Shown: positions 1 to 10,299, counted from the stretch's first letter. The stretch: DNA of 64,000 bases from a bacterium A37T11 (GCA_900109895.1 FOBR01000018.1:56449-120448), one strand, 5' to 3'. Made by a program: numbers and translations. Notes: a model not told the origin generated them from the sequence alone.

Positions 1-1
1 T

Positions 2-3000
2 GCCTCAAAATTGACGACTTATTTGTCGCAAACATCTGATGTAAATTTGGCGCAAATAGCCTACACGCTGCAAACAACACGGGTGGATTATAATCATCGC
101 TGTTTTGTAACAGCTGCTAATACCGATGAACTGATCAGTAAATTGGAAAACAGTACTTTATTGGAAGGCAGTCTTTCAGAACTAATGGAAGAGCAGCGCG
201 AATTGGCGTTTATGTTTCCTGGACAGGGTGCCCAATATATTAACATGGGCAAAGAGATGTATTTGCGTGAACCCGTCTTTAAAAAAGCAGTGGATGATTG
301 CCTCGCAATTCTTGATAAAGAGATGCAGGAGTCTATATTACCCGTCCTGTATCCGGAGATCATTACAGATGATTCTGCTGCTCAATTGAAAAATACTTAT
401 TATACTCAACCTGCCTTGTTCATAACCGAATATGCGCTGGCAAGATGGTGGATAAGTATAGGAATTAAACCAACTGCATTTATTGGACATAGTGTCGGAG
501 AGTTTGTAGGAGCGCATTTAGCTGGTGTTTTTTCCCTGGCAGATGCCCTGAAACTAATTGTAGCGAGAGGTAAGTTAATTAGCAAATTGCCGAAAGGAAG
601 CATGCTTTCTGTTCGGAAAGGAATAGAAACCGTGCGTTCTTTGCTCCCTTCATCGATATCTGTGGCCGCCATCAATGCACCAAATCTTGTCGTCGTGGCC
701 GGAAAAGATGAAGATATTGCAGATTTTGCCAAACTACTGGACCAGGAAAATATAGCAAATAAGCTTTTAAAAACCAGCCATGCTTTCCATTCAGATATGA
801 TGGTTCCGATTATTTCTGAATTTGAAGCTGTTGTCAAGGAAATTACCTTAAATATTCCTCAAATGTCGGTTGTATCTACAGTAACCGGACAGTGGATGAA
901 GGATCAGGAAGCGACTGATCCAGCCTATTGGGCTGGACATATCCGCGCTACGGTGCGATTTTCTGAGTCCGTCATCTTCCTTTATGATGAATTGCAGCCC
1001 GTGATGCTCGAAGTTGGGCCAGGAAATGTAACGGCGACCCTTGCCAGGCAACACGGCTCGGCAATAGCAGCAAAGGTTGTTGGGGGTCTTGACACTTCGG
1101 CCAATGCAGGCGTACATTCTGAATACTTTAGCGTGCTGCACGCAGCAGGTAAACTGTGGTCGGCAGGTATAAGCTTCAATTGGCTCAAGCTCTATCCGTC
1201 AAAACCCGCGCTTTTACATACATTGCCTGCTTATGCTTACCAATATAGTCGATTTTGGATTGATCCAAATATTTTACCTGACAAACAAAGTATTCAAATA
1301 GTTCAGGAAAACGCAGAACATACATTAGTTCCTTCAGTTATGAGAAAAGAAACACTTATATTCAAGATTAAGCAACTTTTGGAAGATGCTTCCGGCATCG
1401 ATATAGCCGGTGCAAAACCGCAAACCAGCTTTATCGAATTGGGTTTGGATTCATTGCTTCTTACCCAAATAGCGGCCAGCCTAAAGAAAGAATTCAAGGT
1501 CCCACTAACCTTTAGGCAGCTAAATGAGGAATATAGCAACCTGGATACGTTAGCAACCTATCTTGATAAAACACTTCCGCCCGATAATGCAATCGTAAAC
1601 ACAGTAAACCCTGCTCCGAAAAGCACGCAGCCTGCCCCGGCATGGACGCCTGCACCTGTTTTTGCCAATAACGGGTTGCAAGGGCAAACGGCCTTAAATC
1701 TGATTGCTCAACAAATGAACCTGTTAGCACAGCAAATTGCGTTATTACAGGGGGTACCAGAATCCGCTGTACCGCATGGCTCCTTGCAGGTACCGGATAC
1801 AGCAAAAAGCCTTTCTGCTCCCATTCCTGAAATGGAGGTCACCGCGGAGGAAGCTGTTGAATTAAAAAAACCTTTCGGGGCCACAGCGCGCATCGACCGT
1901 CATGTAATCGGGCTGGATGCAGAACAGGAAGCCTTCCTCAAAAAATTTACGCTTGATTATAATCAGAAAACAAAAGCCAGTAAAACATATTGCCAGGATA
2001 ACCGCTCTTTTATGGCTGACCCACGTGTGGTTTCAGGTTTTAAGCCCCTAACAAAAGAGTTGGTTTACTCCTTGGTGGTAAATCGTTCAAAAGGCAGCCG
2101 CGTATGGGACTTGGATGGTAATGAATACATTGATGCATTAAACGGCTTTGGATCCAATTTTTTGGGTTATCAGCCAGATTTCATTAAAGATGCCCTGCAT
2201 GCGCAGGTTGAACAAGGATATGAAATCGGCCCTCAGCATGAATTAGCTGGCAAAGTCTGTAAACTGATTACAGAATTTATTGGGCATGATCGGGCTGCAC
2301 TTTGCAACACAGGTTCTGAGGCCGTTTTGGGAGCTATGCGGATCGCCCGTACAGTAACAGGCAGGTCCATTATCGTGGCTTTCTCCGGATCTTATCATGG
2401 CATAAACGACGAGGTACTGGTACGAGGCACCAAAAAGTTGAAAACTTTTCCGGCTGCCTCTGGCATCCTAGGTGAGAATGTGCAGCAAATGCTTATACTT
2501 GAATATGGTACTGAGGAATCACTTAACATTATCCAGGAACGTAGCGATGAGATTGCAGCCGTACTGGTTGAACCGGTTCAAAGCCGACGTCCAGAATTTC
2601 AACCTGTGGAATTCTTGAAGAAATTGCGTACGTTAACTGAAAATTCGGGTTCTGTACTGATCTTTGATGAAGTTATTACCGGATTTAGGATGCATCCTGG
2701 GGGTGCACAGGCTCTATTTGGGATAAAAGCAGACTTGGGAACCTACGGAAAAGTGATCGGTGGTGGTATCTCTATTGGGATTATTGCCGGCAAGAAGGCC
2801 TATATGGATGCTTTGGATGGTGGCTTTTGGCAATATGGGGATGATTCCGTACCCGAGGTGGGTGTCACCTACTTTGCCGGCACCTTTGTTCGTCATCCAC
2901 TAGCTTTGGCTACAACCTATGCAACATTGGCATATCTTAAAGAGCAAGGCCCTTCTCTTCAACAACAGTTAAACGAACGGACAACTTATTTAGCTGAGGC

Positions 3001-3415
3001 TCTAAACAAGATTTGTGAAATCAATGGAATTCCCATCTATATTGCACATTTCGGATCACTTTGGAAGATCAAATTTAAGGACGAGTACAGCTATTACGAT
3101 TTATTATTTACAGTAATGAGACATAAAGGTATTCACATTTGGGATGGTTTCCCCTGTTTTCTAACCACCGCACATTCACAGGCAGATATCGATGTGATTA
3201 TTGAGGCTTTTCACGGTGCGGTTCGGGATTTGTTAGCAGCTGGTTTCATTCCTTCATCTAAGCCGGCTTCAAATTCGACGAACAGTGCCTTGTCATTTAA
3301 CACTCCCCCCGTTGCAGGGGCGAGACTGGGCAAAGACAAAAGCGGCAACCCAGCATGGTTTATTCAGGACCCAAAAAATGAAGGGAAATATTTACAGATA
3401 ACTGCAAATATTTGA
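2..3415 (+). CDS. Type I polyketide synthase, 5'-truncated: KS tail, AT, ACP, class III aminotransferase
   Basis: The reading frame is open to the window edge, so the ketosynthase lies upstream and the TTG at 11 is not a real start. Residues counted from 11: 1-60 match a post-KS linker. The acyltransferase (about 65-370) shows PGQGAQ, GHSVGE with Ser161 as nucleophile, and HAFHS at 257-261, the form usual for malonyl-CoA. An ACP (about 445-520) shows LGLDSL, with Ser481 as phosphopantetheine site. A Gln/Pro/Ala-rich linker leads to a PLP aminotransferase of the glutamate-1-semialdehyde type (about 650-1090) with NTGSEA, FDEVITGF and Lys914 in GKVIGGG. KS-AT-ACP-AMT is the order in iturin- and McyE-like synthases, where the beta-keto acyl chain is transaminated. 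The C-terminus (NPAWFIQDP) resembles the stretch before a condensation domain in such proteins, and the NRPS follows 26 bp later. Product unknown. Confidence 0.93.
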   Translation, partial: ASKLTTYLSQTSDVNLAQIAYTLQTTRVDYNHRCFVTAANTDELISKLENSTLLEGSLSELMEEQRELAFMFPGQGAQYINMGKEMYLREPVFKKAVDDCLAILDKEMQESILPVLYPEIITDDSAAQLKNTYYTQPALFITEYALARWWISIGIKPTAFIGHSVGEFVGAHLAGVFSLADALKLIVARGKLISKLPKGSMLSVRKGIETVRSLLPSSISVAAINAPNLVVVAGKDEDIADFAKLLDQENIANKLLKTSHAFHSDMMVPIISEFEAVVKEITLNIPQMSVVSTVTGQWMKDQEATDPAYWAGHIRATVRFSESVIFLYDELQPVMLEVGPGNVTATLARQHGSAIAAKVVGGLDTSANAGVHSEYFSVLHAAGKLWSAGISFNWLKLYPSKPALLHTLPAYAYQYSRFWIDPNILPDKQSIQIVQENAEHTLVPSVMRKETLIFKIKQLLEDASGIDIAGAKPQTSFIELGLDSLLLTQIAASLKKEFKVPLTFRQLNEEYSNLDTLATYLDKTLPPDNAIVNTVNPAPKSTQPAPAWTPAPVFANNGLQGQTALNLIAQQMNLLAQQIALLQGVPESAVPHGSLQVPDTAKSLSAPIPEMEVTAEEAVELKKPFGATARIDRHVIGLDAEQEAFLKKFTLDYNQKTKASKTYCQDNRSFMADPRVVSGFKPLTKELVYSLVVNRSKGSRVWDLDGNEYIDALNGFGSNFLGYQPDFIKDALHAQVEQGYEIGPQHELAGKVCKLITEFIGHDRAALCNTGSEAVLGAMRIARTVTGRSIIVAFSGSYHGINDEVLVRGTKKLKTFPAASGILGENVQQMLILEYGTEESLNIIQERSDEIAAVLVEPVQSRRPEFQPVEFLKKLRTLTENSGSVLIFDEVITGFRMHPGGAQALFGIKADLGTYGKVIGGGISIGIIAGKKAYMDALDGGFWQYGDDSVPEVGVTYFAGTFVRHPLALATTYATLAYLKEQGPSLQQQLNERTTYLAEALNKICEINGIPIYIAHFGSLWKIKFKDEYSYYDLLFTVMRHKGIHIWDGFPCFLTTAHSQADIDVIIEAFHGAVRDLLAAGFIPSSKPASNSTNSALSFNTPPVAGARLGKDKSGNPAWFIQDPKNEGKYLQITANI

Positions 3416-3441
3416 ATGGAAAAAATAGTGATGCATAATCT

Positions 3442-6400
3442 ATGTTAACATATACTCCAACAGATTTTGATCCCTTTTCAGGAAATACCATTGAAAAGGT
3501 TTTTCCGGTGATTCCCGCACAGCAGGAAATATGGTTGTCTTGCATAATGGGTGGCGATGACGCAAACCGTGCTTATAATGAGTCCATCAGCATTTTTTTG
3601 GATGGAAAAGTTAATCTGAACGCTTTAGAAAAAAGCTTGCACCAACTCCTTTTGCGTCACCAAGCATTAAGGTCGTGTTTTAGTAATAATGGTGAGTGGG
3701 TGATTGTTTATAAAAACCCTCCAATACAACTAACTATCGTAGACCTGCATAATAAAGGTGACGTAGACCAGGACGATTGCATTAATTCTTTTCTTAAAAA
3801 CGACGCCCTGACTGCATTTAACCTTTCAGACGGCCCTCTATTTAGAGCTTATATACATTTGCTTAATGAAACCAATACGAAGCTAACGATAACCGCACAT
3901 CATTTGGTTTGCGATGGCTGGTCTTTGGGCATCCTTCTTCAGGACTTAAGCAAATTCTATAATGCGTATAGCCAAGAATTGCAACCTATGTTGCCTACAG
4001 CCATTTCAATGAGTGATTATGCCCTGGAAGAATTATCTTTTATTCAAAGTAATGAATATAAAAAAATGGAGGCCTATTGGGTAGGATTGTTCCGGTCAGG
4101 TGTTCCTTTGGTTGACCTGCCTACTGACAACCCTCGCACGTCTCCGCGCACATACGAAGCTAAACGGCATGATTTTCCGCTGGATTCAAGCCTGATGTCA
4201 ACTGTAAAAAAATTGGGTGCATCCAAAGGAATAAGCTTAGTGAATACGTTGATTTGTGCTTTTGAAGTACTCCTATATAAAATTACCGGACAACAAAATC
4301 TCGTGTTGGGCCTTCCGTCTGCTGGTCAATCCATTGGGAGTTTCTATCACTTGGTAGGCCATTGTGTTAATTTATTACCACTAAAAAGCTGCGTTAACCC
4401 TGCCATAAGCTTTGAAGAATATTTGGCAGTACGAAAAGCCGAATTATTGGACGCCTATGATCATCAGCGAGTGACATTTGGAGAACTGATTAAAAAAATC
4501 AATGTACAGCGCGATAATGCCCGGGTACCACTAGTACCTGTTGTTTTTAATATTGACATTGGCATGGATGATGGCGTAACCTTTCACGACCTTAAGCATC
4601 ATTTATCATACAATAAGAGATCATATGAAACATTCGAAATTTTCTTAAACATTGCAGGTCGAGGAGATGACTTTACGTTGCAATTGTCGTATAATAGCTA
4701 CCTATTCAAATCGGAAAGAATAGAAAACATAATACAAGCTTTTAGCTCTTTATTGGCGTTGATAGCTAACCAACCAGATATATTGATCCGTGATATTTCC
4801 CTTGATGTATTTACAAATGTAGTTAATCCAAGCTCTGAGGTCACAGTACAGGCTAGTATCTATCCTGCAAACGCTATGCTTACCGATCTATTAGATGATA
4901 TAGCGTTTTTATATCCTCAAAAAATAGCAATCATTGGAAGGGAAAATCAACTTTCTTATTCTGAAATTTACAAAAAATCCAATCAGTTAGCCTCTTTGCT
5001 TATTCAAAAAGGGGTTAAATCAGGAGATATAGTTGGTTTATCAGTATATCGCAGCCCGGAGATGATTATTGCATTGCTTGCAATTCTGAAGTCAGGCGCC
5101 GCCTATGTTCCGCTTGATCCCTCTTATCCAAAAGACCGCTTGGAATATATGATCGGTGATGCATCTGTTAACTTATTGATCACCAACTTTGTTTTTAAAA
5201 ACAGGCTAAATAGCAAAGCGGAAGAGCTTTATTTGGAAGAGTCTTTGCTCCTATTAGAAAATTATCCGGATGAGAAACCCTTAATAAAATCAAATAGCAA
5301 GCAACTTGCTTATATTCTTTATACTTCCGGATCTACAGGAAAACCTAAAGGGGTGATGGTGAGCCATCGAAATCTGGTAAATTTGATGTGGGGTTTAAAA
5401 ATAGAACCTGGTTTACAATTTGAAGATAAGTTCTTAGCCCTAACCACAATCTCTTTTGATATTGCAGGGACTGAAATTTATTTACCCTTATTAGTAGGTG
5501 CTACCATTGTTTTGGCTGATGATGGTGCTTCAAAGGACGGCCGTGTTATTCATCAATTAATCAAAGAAGAACAAATTACGGTTATGCAGGCAACTCCCGC
5601 AACCTGGCGCAATATGCTGAGCACAGGATGGGATAATCCATACCCCATCCGAATTTTCTCCACTGGTGAAGAACTCCCGCTAGAATTGGCTAAGCAACTT
5701 TTGAGAAAATGCAGGGAACTTTGGAATGGTTACGGTCCTACCGAAACCACCATCTGGTCCACCATTAAACAAGTAGATCCCAACGACACTATTATTTCGA
5801 TCGGCAAACCTGTTGCTAATACCAGCATTTATATACTTGATGAGCATCGCCATATTTTACCGGCGTCGGCAACTGGTGAAATTTATATTGGAGGGGACGG
5901 CGTGACACTGGGATACCTAAATCTTCCGGACCAAACTGAAGAACGCTTTTTAAAAGATCCCTTCAGTCAGGATCAATTTGCCAAAATGTATCGAACCGGA
6001 GACTTGGGTAGGTATTTGGAGAATGGAGAAATTCAGTGTTTGGGAAGGATTGACAACCAAGTGAAGATAAGGGGATATCGAATAGAACTGGATGAGATAG
6101 CGTCAGTTATAAGTAGGCATCCCGAAGTAGATGCTGCTATGGTAAATGCTGTCGATTTTGGCCATGGAGATATGCGTTTAGTGGCTTATGTAATTCCGAA
6201 AGATATTGACCGATATCAGATTGTAAACCAGCAGAATAATGATCAAGAATTATCTGTAATAGCATTACCGAATGCAGAAATTAACCAACTAAAAACGGCC
6301 TTAAAAGAATTTCTACCTGATTATATGATTCCCCCTTACTGGGTTGGAATAAATCGATTTCCGCTAACTCCCAACCAAAAAATTGACAAGAAGGCACTTC

Positions 6401-7479
6401 CTTTACCCGGACCTTTGTCAACAGTTTCGCAAACAAATAAAGAAGTCGAAAATCCAAACGAAAAGTTCCTAAAAGAACTTTGGAAGCAGGAACTCCAATT
6501 GTCTGAGGTAAAGTTAACTGACGATTTTTTTGATCTTGGAGGCCATTCGCTGGCTGCGGTACGCATTATGGTGGCAATTGAAAAAGAATTGGGGATTAAA
6601 TTGCCAATTTCGGCATTGTTTGAAAATCCTACAATACAAAAACTCGCGTCCTTATTAGATAATGATAGCAATACTTCTTCTTGGAATTCACTGGTTAAAA
6701 TTAAGCCCAATGGCAGCAAAATAGCTATTTACCTTATTCATGGAGGGGGTCTCAACGTTCTCAACTTTCAATCCATGGCAAAATATATGGATAGTGAACA
6801 ACCTGTGTATGGAATGCAGGCATTAGGTTTAAACGGGGAAACAAAGCTTTTTAGTACGATAGAAGAAATTAGCAAAATATACGTGGATGAAATTATCCAA
6901 AACGATCCAAATGGGCCTTATGCACTGGCTGGATATTCCATGGGTGGGCTTCTTGCATATGAAATGGCTAGGCAGTTGATGAACTTAGGAAAAGAAATAA
7001 AAATGCTTGGAATTATGGATACAAATGCGTCGATGCGAAAACCAGATCTCACAATGAGCAAAAAGTTATTAACAAAAATAGTTCGTCAGATTAAAAAAAT
7101 TGGTTTTATTATACGTTCTCTAATTAACCATCCCAAAAAAACATTACAATATCAAACACATATTCTATCAAAAAAAATATCTCCATTCTTGCACGAACCC
7201 CACGAAGATGTATTTAGCTACGATCCAAATATTATAAAACATTATGATTTGGCTTATGACACTTATAAAATGAACCCTTTACCTGTCAAGGTTGATTTAT
7301 TCAGAGTTAAGGAAAGGATTTACTTTTTAGATGATTTAATTTATTTGGGATGGAAAGAATATGCACTTTATGGTGTCAACGTCCATGAAATTCCTGGCGA
7401 CCATAAAACTTTTTTATACCCTCCCAACGACCAAGAATTAGCCAAAATCCTCCAAGCTCGGTTGGATCAACTAAATTGA
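3442..7479 (+). CDS. Nonribosomal peptide synthetase module: C-A-T-TE
   Basis: This 1345-residue synthetase has one full elongation and release module. The condensation domain (about 20-440) has HHLVCDG at 153-159, the catalytic HHxxxDG motif. The adenylation domain (about 460-980) shows YTSGSTGKPKG, NGYGPTE, YRTGD and NQKIDKKAL. The thiolation domain (about 1010-1075) has DLGGHSL with the Ppant serine near 1035. The C-terminal type I thioesterase (about 1095-1345) has GYSMGG with Ser1166 and a late His in GDHKTF. My hand alignment to GrsA gives specificity positions D-I-T-Q-F-T-G-I-W-K. I do not recognise this code firmly, so the amino acid is left open. The protein most likely condenses an amino acid with the beta-amino acyl chain from the upstream PKS and releases it by hydrolysis or cyclisation. 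It overlaps the next gene's frame by a few bases, so the two are co-transcribed. Confidence 0.95.
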   Translation: MLTYTPTDFDPFSGNTIEKVFPVIPAQQEIWLSCIMGGDDANRAYNESISIFLDGKVNLNALEKSLHQLLLRHQALRSCFSNNGEWVIVYKNPPIQLTIVDLHNKGDVDQDDCINSFLKNDALTAFNLSDGPLFRAYIHLLNETNTKLTITAHHLVCDGWSLGILLQDLSKFYNAYSQELQPMLPTAISMSDYALEELSFIQSNEYKKMEAYWVGLFRSGVPLVDLPTDNPRTSPRTYEAKRHDFPLDSSLMSTVKKLGASKGISLVNTLICAFEVLLYKITGQQNLVLGLPSAGQSIGSFYHLVGHCVNLLPLKSCVNPAISFEEYLAVRKAELLDAYDHQRVTFGELIKKINVQRDNARVPLVPVVFNIDIGMDDGVTFHDLKHHLSYNKRSYETFEIFLNIAGRGDDFTLQLSYNSYLFKSERIENIIQAFSSLLALIANQPDILIRDISLDVFTNVVNPSSEVTVQASIYPANAMLTDLLDDIAFLYPQKIAIIGRENQLSYSEIYKKSNQLASLLIQKGVKSGDIVGLSVYRSPEMIIALLAILKSGAAYVPLDPSYPKDRLEYMIGDASVNLLITNFVFKNRLNSKAEELYLEESLLLLENYPDEKPLIKSNSKQLAYILYTSGSTGKPKGVMVSHRNLVNLMWGLKIEPGLQFEDKFLALTTISFDIAGTEIYLPLLVGATIVLADDGASKDGRVIHQLIKEEQITVMQATPATWRNMLSTGWDNPYPIRIFSTGEELPLELAKQLLRKCRELWNGYGPTETTIWSTIKQVDPNDTIISIGKPVANTSIYILDEHRHILPASATGEIYIGGDGVTLGYLNLPDQTEERFLKDPFSQDQFAKMYRTGDLGRYLENGEIQCLGRIDNQVKIRGYRIELDEIASVISRHPEVDAAMVNAVDFGHGDMRLVAYVIPKDIDRYQIVNQQNNDQELSVIALPNAEINQLKTALKEFLPDYMIPPYWVGINRFPLTPNQKIDKKALPLPGPLSTVSQTNKEVENPNEKFLKELWKQELQLSEVKLTDDFFDLGGHSLAAVRIMVAIEKELGIKLPISALFENPTIQKLASLLDNDSNTSSWNSLVKIKPNGSKIAIYLIHGGGLNVLNFQSMAKYMDSEQPVYGMQALGLNGETKLFSTIEEISKIYVDEIIQNDPNGPYALAGYSMGGLLAYEMARQLMNLGKEIKMLGIMDTNASMRKPDLTMSKKLLTKIVRQIKKIGFIIRSLINHPKKTLQYQTHILSKKISPFLHEPHEDVFSYDPNIIKHYDLAYDTYKMNPLPVKVDLFRVKERIYFLDDLIYLGWKEYALYGVNVHEIPGDHKTFLYPPNDQELAKILQARLDQLN

Positions 7480-7484
7480 TTAAA

Positions 7485-8216
7485 ATGAACCTGGAATGTA
7501 TACCATTAAAAAAGATAAAATGGCAGCCTTATCAGCCAGATTTGTCAGTTAGCCTCCATGATTGCAATATCTGGCTGATGAACGTGGATGCCTATACACC
7601 AACTTTAAGCAATTTTGAGCATTTGTTAACCGTTGAAGAACAACAGAAGGCAGCGAAATATACAAAAATATCCGATCAGATCCGGTTTAAACTAGGCAGG
7701 GTTATGCTACGTATATTATTAGCCCGCTTTTTACATACACCACCGTACAAAGTACCTATTGTGATAGGTGCCTTTCAAAAACCCGAATTAAACCATCCTT
7801 ATAAAGAAAAACTTCATTTCAACATTTCCCACTCAAATTCCAGGATAGTTATAGCAATTTCTGCCTTTCCAGTTGGTATTGATATTGAATATATATCATT
7901 TCAGAATCATTTGGAAGAAATGTTTCAAATAGTTCTTAACAGTGAAGAGGCCGCCTTCGTAGGGAGAGCCCCCTCTGTAAGCGAAGCATTTTATTTATTG
8001 TGGACAAGAAAAGAAGCCTTGTTAAAGGCGTTAGGAACAGGACTAATTGATGATTTATCTAAAGTTCCTTCACTGGACGGCAGGCATTCGGCTAACCTTG
8101 ATAATTTATCAGAAATGCAGGCTGATCAATGTCTAATTAGTACCATACGCCATAACTATTTATTAAGTACATGTTATGCCAAGGGAATTTCCAAGATTGT
8201 CTTTTGGGATTATTAG
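7485..8216 (+). CDS. 4'-phosphopantetheinyl transferase, Sfp type
   Basis: The enzyme transfers the phosphopantetheine arm of CoA to serine in carrier proteins. Here the obvious targets are the ACP and T domains of the two synthases just upstream. The Sfp-family motifs are present: FNISHS near residue 110, GIDIEYI near 130 (the metal-binding acidic residues), and the WTRKEALLKALG helix near 175. Length is about 243 residues, normal for the Sfp class. I chose the ATG at 7485. An in-frame TTG at 7476 also exists, but it overlaps the NRPS stop codon. Clustering with PKS/NRPS genes argues for secondary metabolism rather than fatty acid synthesis. Confidence 0.92.
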   Translation: MNLECIPLKKIKWQPYQPDLSVSLHDCNIWLMNVDAYTPTLSNFEHLLTVEEQQKAAKYTKISDQIRFKLGRVMLRILLARFLHTPPYKVPIVIGAFQKPELNHPYKEKLHFNISHSNSRIVIAISAFPVGIDIEYISFQNHLEEMFQIVLNSEEAAFVGRAPSVSEAFYLLWTRKEALLKALGTGLIDDLSKVPSLDGRHSANLDNLSEMQADQCLISTIRHNYLLSTCYAKGISKIVFWDY

Positions 8217-8229
8217 CATAGCGTTGCTT

Positions 8230-9399
8230 CTACTTCCTTTTTGATTTTTCCCAAGCAGCGCCCTGCGCTTTTTGAAAGTATCTATTAATACCCGCTATAA
8301 CGGCATAATTCATGATGCAAAAATAGTAAGGCACAAAAAATGATTTTAATCGGATTTGACGACTCTCAAGATAGTATCCGGCCAATGCGAGCCCATAAAA
8401 TATAAGCTGGATAACAAAAAGCAACAAATAAAATATTTGCCCATTTTGCAGTATAATAATTCCATTGAGAACAAATACCAAAATAAGTAGGAACGGGGCA
8501 ATGGTCCAGCGCAGTACCCGATGGCTAACATATTGAAATGTCAACAGGGGATTGTAGAAAGGATTGATGGCCTTTTTAAGGCGGATTATGGATTGCATAC
8601 CTCCGGCGGCGATCCGGATCTTGCGTTTGAGCTCCTCTTTTATATTAGCCGAAGCCGTTTCCATGGCATATGCTCCCGGTTCATAGGCAATAAGGAAACC
8701 TTTCTCAGCTATGCGCATAGCAATCATATGATCGTCAATAATGGTATCGTCTTCAACAGGTTCGTATAGGCTGGTACGAATGCTAAAAAGTTCACCAGCG
8801 GCTCCTACGTTTGAATAAAGCTCATAATCCCATTTTTTGAGCGCTGATTCATACTTCCAGTATAATCCTTCTCCGGCCGAACTGGCATCGGCAATTTCTT
8901 CCATATATACCTTCTTTTCACCGGCAACTGCCCCCACTTTTGAATTTTCGTAGTGCCTTACAAGTGCTTCAATGGCCTCCCTATTGAGGAACGTATTAGC
9001 ATCCGTAAAAACAGTGATTTCACCCGTCAATAAAGGCATAGCCCGTTTAATTGCTGCCATTTTTCCAAATCGATCAGCTTGGTGAAGTCCTAGTACATTT
9101 GGATAACGTTTAACAATTTCTGCTGTACGATCAGTAGAACCGTCAGATACAATGATTATTTGAAGCTTTTCTGATGGATATATTAAATTCAGACAATTGT
9201 CAATCTTTGCCGCTATCACATCTTCTTCATTATAAGCGGCGACAATTATGGATACAAATGGCAAATATCTATCCATATTGATTACCAATGATGATTTATG
9301 AACTAACCTTTTAATCAGAACCAATACAAAAAGAAGAATGCCATATCCTACAAATGTATAAAAAACTATGCCTATACATATCCAAAATAACCAGATCAT
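8230..9399 (-). CDS. Family 2 glycosyltransferase, membrane-anchored, processive-like
   Basis: The protein has an N-terminal membrane segment (about residues 2-30), a GT-A domain (about 45-275) and three or so C-terminal membrane spans (about 290-380). This plan resembles PgaC/IcaA and related polysaccharide synthases. Visible GT2 motifs are VSIIVAAYNEE near 48, VSDGSTDRT near 84, FTDANT near 131 (donor and metal site) and DDHMIA near 216 (base region). A QRRRW-type processive motif is not clear, so processivity is uncertain. It is the last gene of a minus-strand trio with a GT14 and another GT2. The sugar donor cannot be told from sequence. It converges on the PPTase gene with only about 13 bp between stops. 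Confidence 0.88.
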   Translation of the reverse strand: MIWLFWICIGIVFYTFVGYGILLFVLVLIKRLVHKSSLVINMDRYLPFVSIIVAAYNEEDVIAAKIDNCLNLIYPSEKLQIIIVSDGSTDRTAEIVKRYPNVLGLHQADRFGKMAAIKRAMPLLTGEITVFTDANTFLNREAIEALVRHYENSKVGAVAGEKKVYMEEIADASSAGEGLYWKYESALKKWDYELYSNVGAAGELFSIRTSLYEPVEDDTIIDDHMIAMRIAEKGFLIAYEPGAYAMETASANIKEELKRKIRIAAGGMQSIIRLKKAINPFYNPLLTFQYVSHRVLRWTIAPFLLILVFVLNGIIILQNGQIFYLLLFVIQLIFYGLALAGYYLESRQIRLKSFFVPYYFCIMNYAVIAGINRYFQKAQGAAWEKSKRK

Positions 9400-9432
9400 G
9401 ATGCTAAAAGTTTTAAAGTTTTGGAATTAATT

Positions 9433-10299
9433 CTAGGATCCTGATTTAATTTTTTCATCTATTACATCCAATATTATTTCATCAACCTCTGTATCAAATT
9501 TCCTTGCAAATAACATTTGTGAATGATATAACTTGTCTTTATCTGCCAATGTTAATGTTTTTGGTCTCGCCTTACCTTCAGACCAATCTATATATCGGAA
9601 ATTGTTATTTATAAGCTTATCGCGATGAGAAGAATTTAGAAGCAATGTAGGTATTGCAAACTCATCAGAACCCCACGAATATTTTATAAAGCGAAAAAAA
9701 CCGTCACCACCTGTCTGATATTTTTGAACCAAATAAATAACACATTCATTGCTAAGTGTCCACCAAGAGGCATTTGCACTTCCATAAAATTTATAACCAG
9801 ACGGCAGCTTCTTTTTCGGAATTATTAAATTAATTATTTTCTGAAGAAAATATTTTCCCCTAAATGGGACATCTGTTAAGTGATAAGACAAATAGCGCTC
9901 TTTAGCTTTTACCATCCATTCAGATTCAGCATCTTCATCGAACGAAATAAAAGAACTGTTTGGATATAGTGCATAAAAGTTAAATAACTTTTCGGCACTA
10001 ACTAGTGGGTAATCCTGTGCGCTAAGCAAATTAAAGAATGAATATAGTTTTCCACTGTTTAAAATTTCCTGCAAAGAAGTAAATGTAGCTTTTAAAAAAT
10101 TGAAACCACCCCAATTACATTTAGTCCGTTGTCTGATAAAATAAACATTATGAGGTAGTTTTCCAGTTATAAATAAACTGACATCAACTTTTTTATCAAC
10201 GTGGATAAAAATATCAGCATTTTGGTGCTGAAGTACATTTACCAATCGCCACAATTGTTGCGGGTTTTTATGAGCCATGATAAGATGTGCTATACGCAT
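9433..10299 (-). CDS. GT14 'Branch' family beta-1,6-N-acetylglucosaminyltransferase-like enzyme
   Basis: This 288-residue protein matches the core-2/I-branching family best known from animal glycan branching and also present in bacteria. Family-like signs are the opening MRIAHLIMAHKNP, FIHVDKKVD near residue 30, LLSAQDYPL near 92, YGSANASWWTLS near 172 and SDEFAIPTLL near 208, where the acidic residue is the likely catalytic base. I see no membrane segment. It probably adds a side-branch sugar, perhaps GlcNAc or another hexose, to the surface glycan. It lies between two GT2 genes, 34 bp from the downstream one and about 46 bp from the upstream one, all on the minus strand. Confidence 0.82.
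   Translation of the reverse strand: MRIAHLIMAHKNPQQLWRLVNVLQHQNADIFIHVDKKVDVSLFITGKLPHNVYFIRQRTKCNWGGFNFLKATFTSLQEILNSGKLYSFFNLLSAQDYPLVSAEKLFNFYALYPNSSFISFDEDAESEWMVKAKERYLSYHLTDVPFRGKYFLQKIINLIIPKKKLPSGYKFYGSANASWWTLSNECVIYLVQKYQTGGDGFFRFIKYSWGSDEFAIPTLLLNSSHRDKLINNNFRYIDWSEGKARPKTLTLADKDKLYHSQMLFARKFDTEVDEIILDVIDEKIKSGS

Noticed and set aside
4900..6000. Amino acid specificity of the NRPS adenylation domain, loosely resembling some Gly-type codes (330 I, 331 W)
   Set aside because: The code came from hand alignment and several positions differ from any code I recall, so a substrate call would be a guess.
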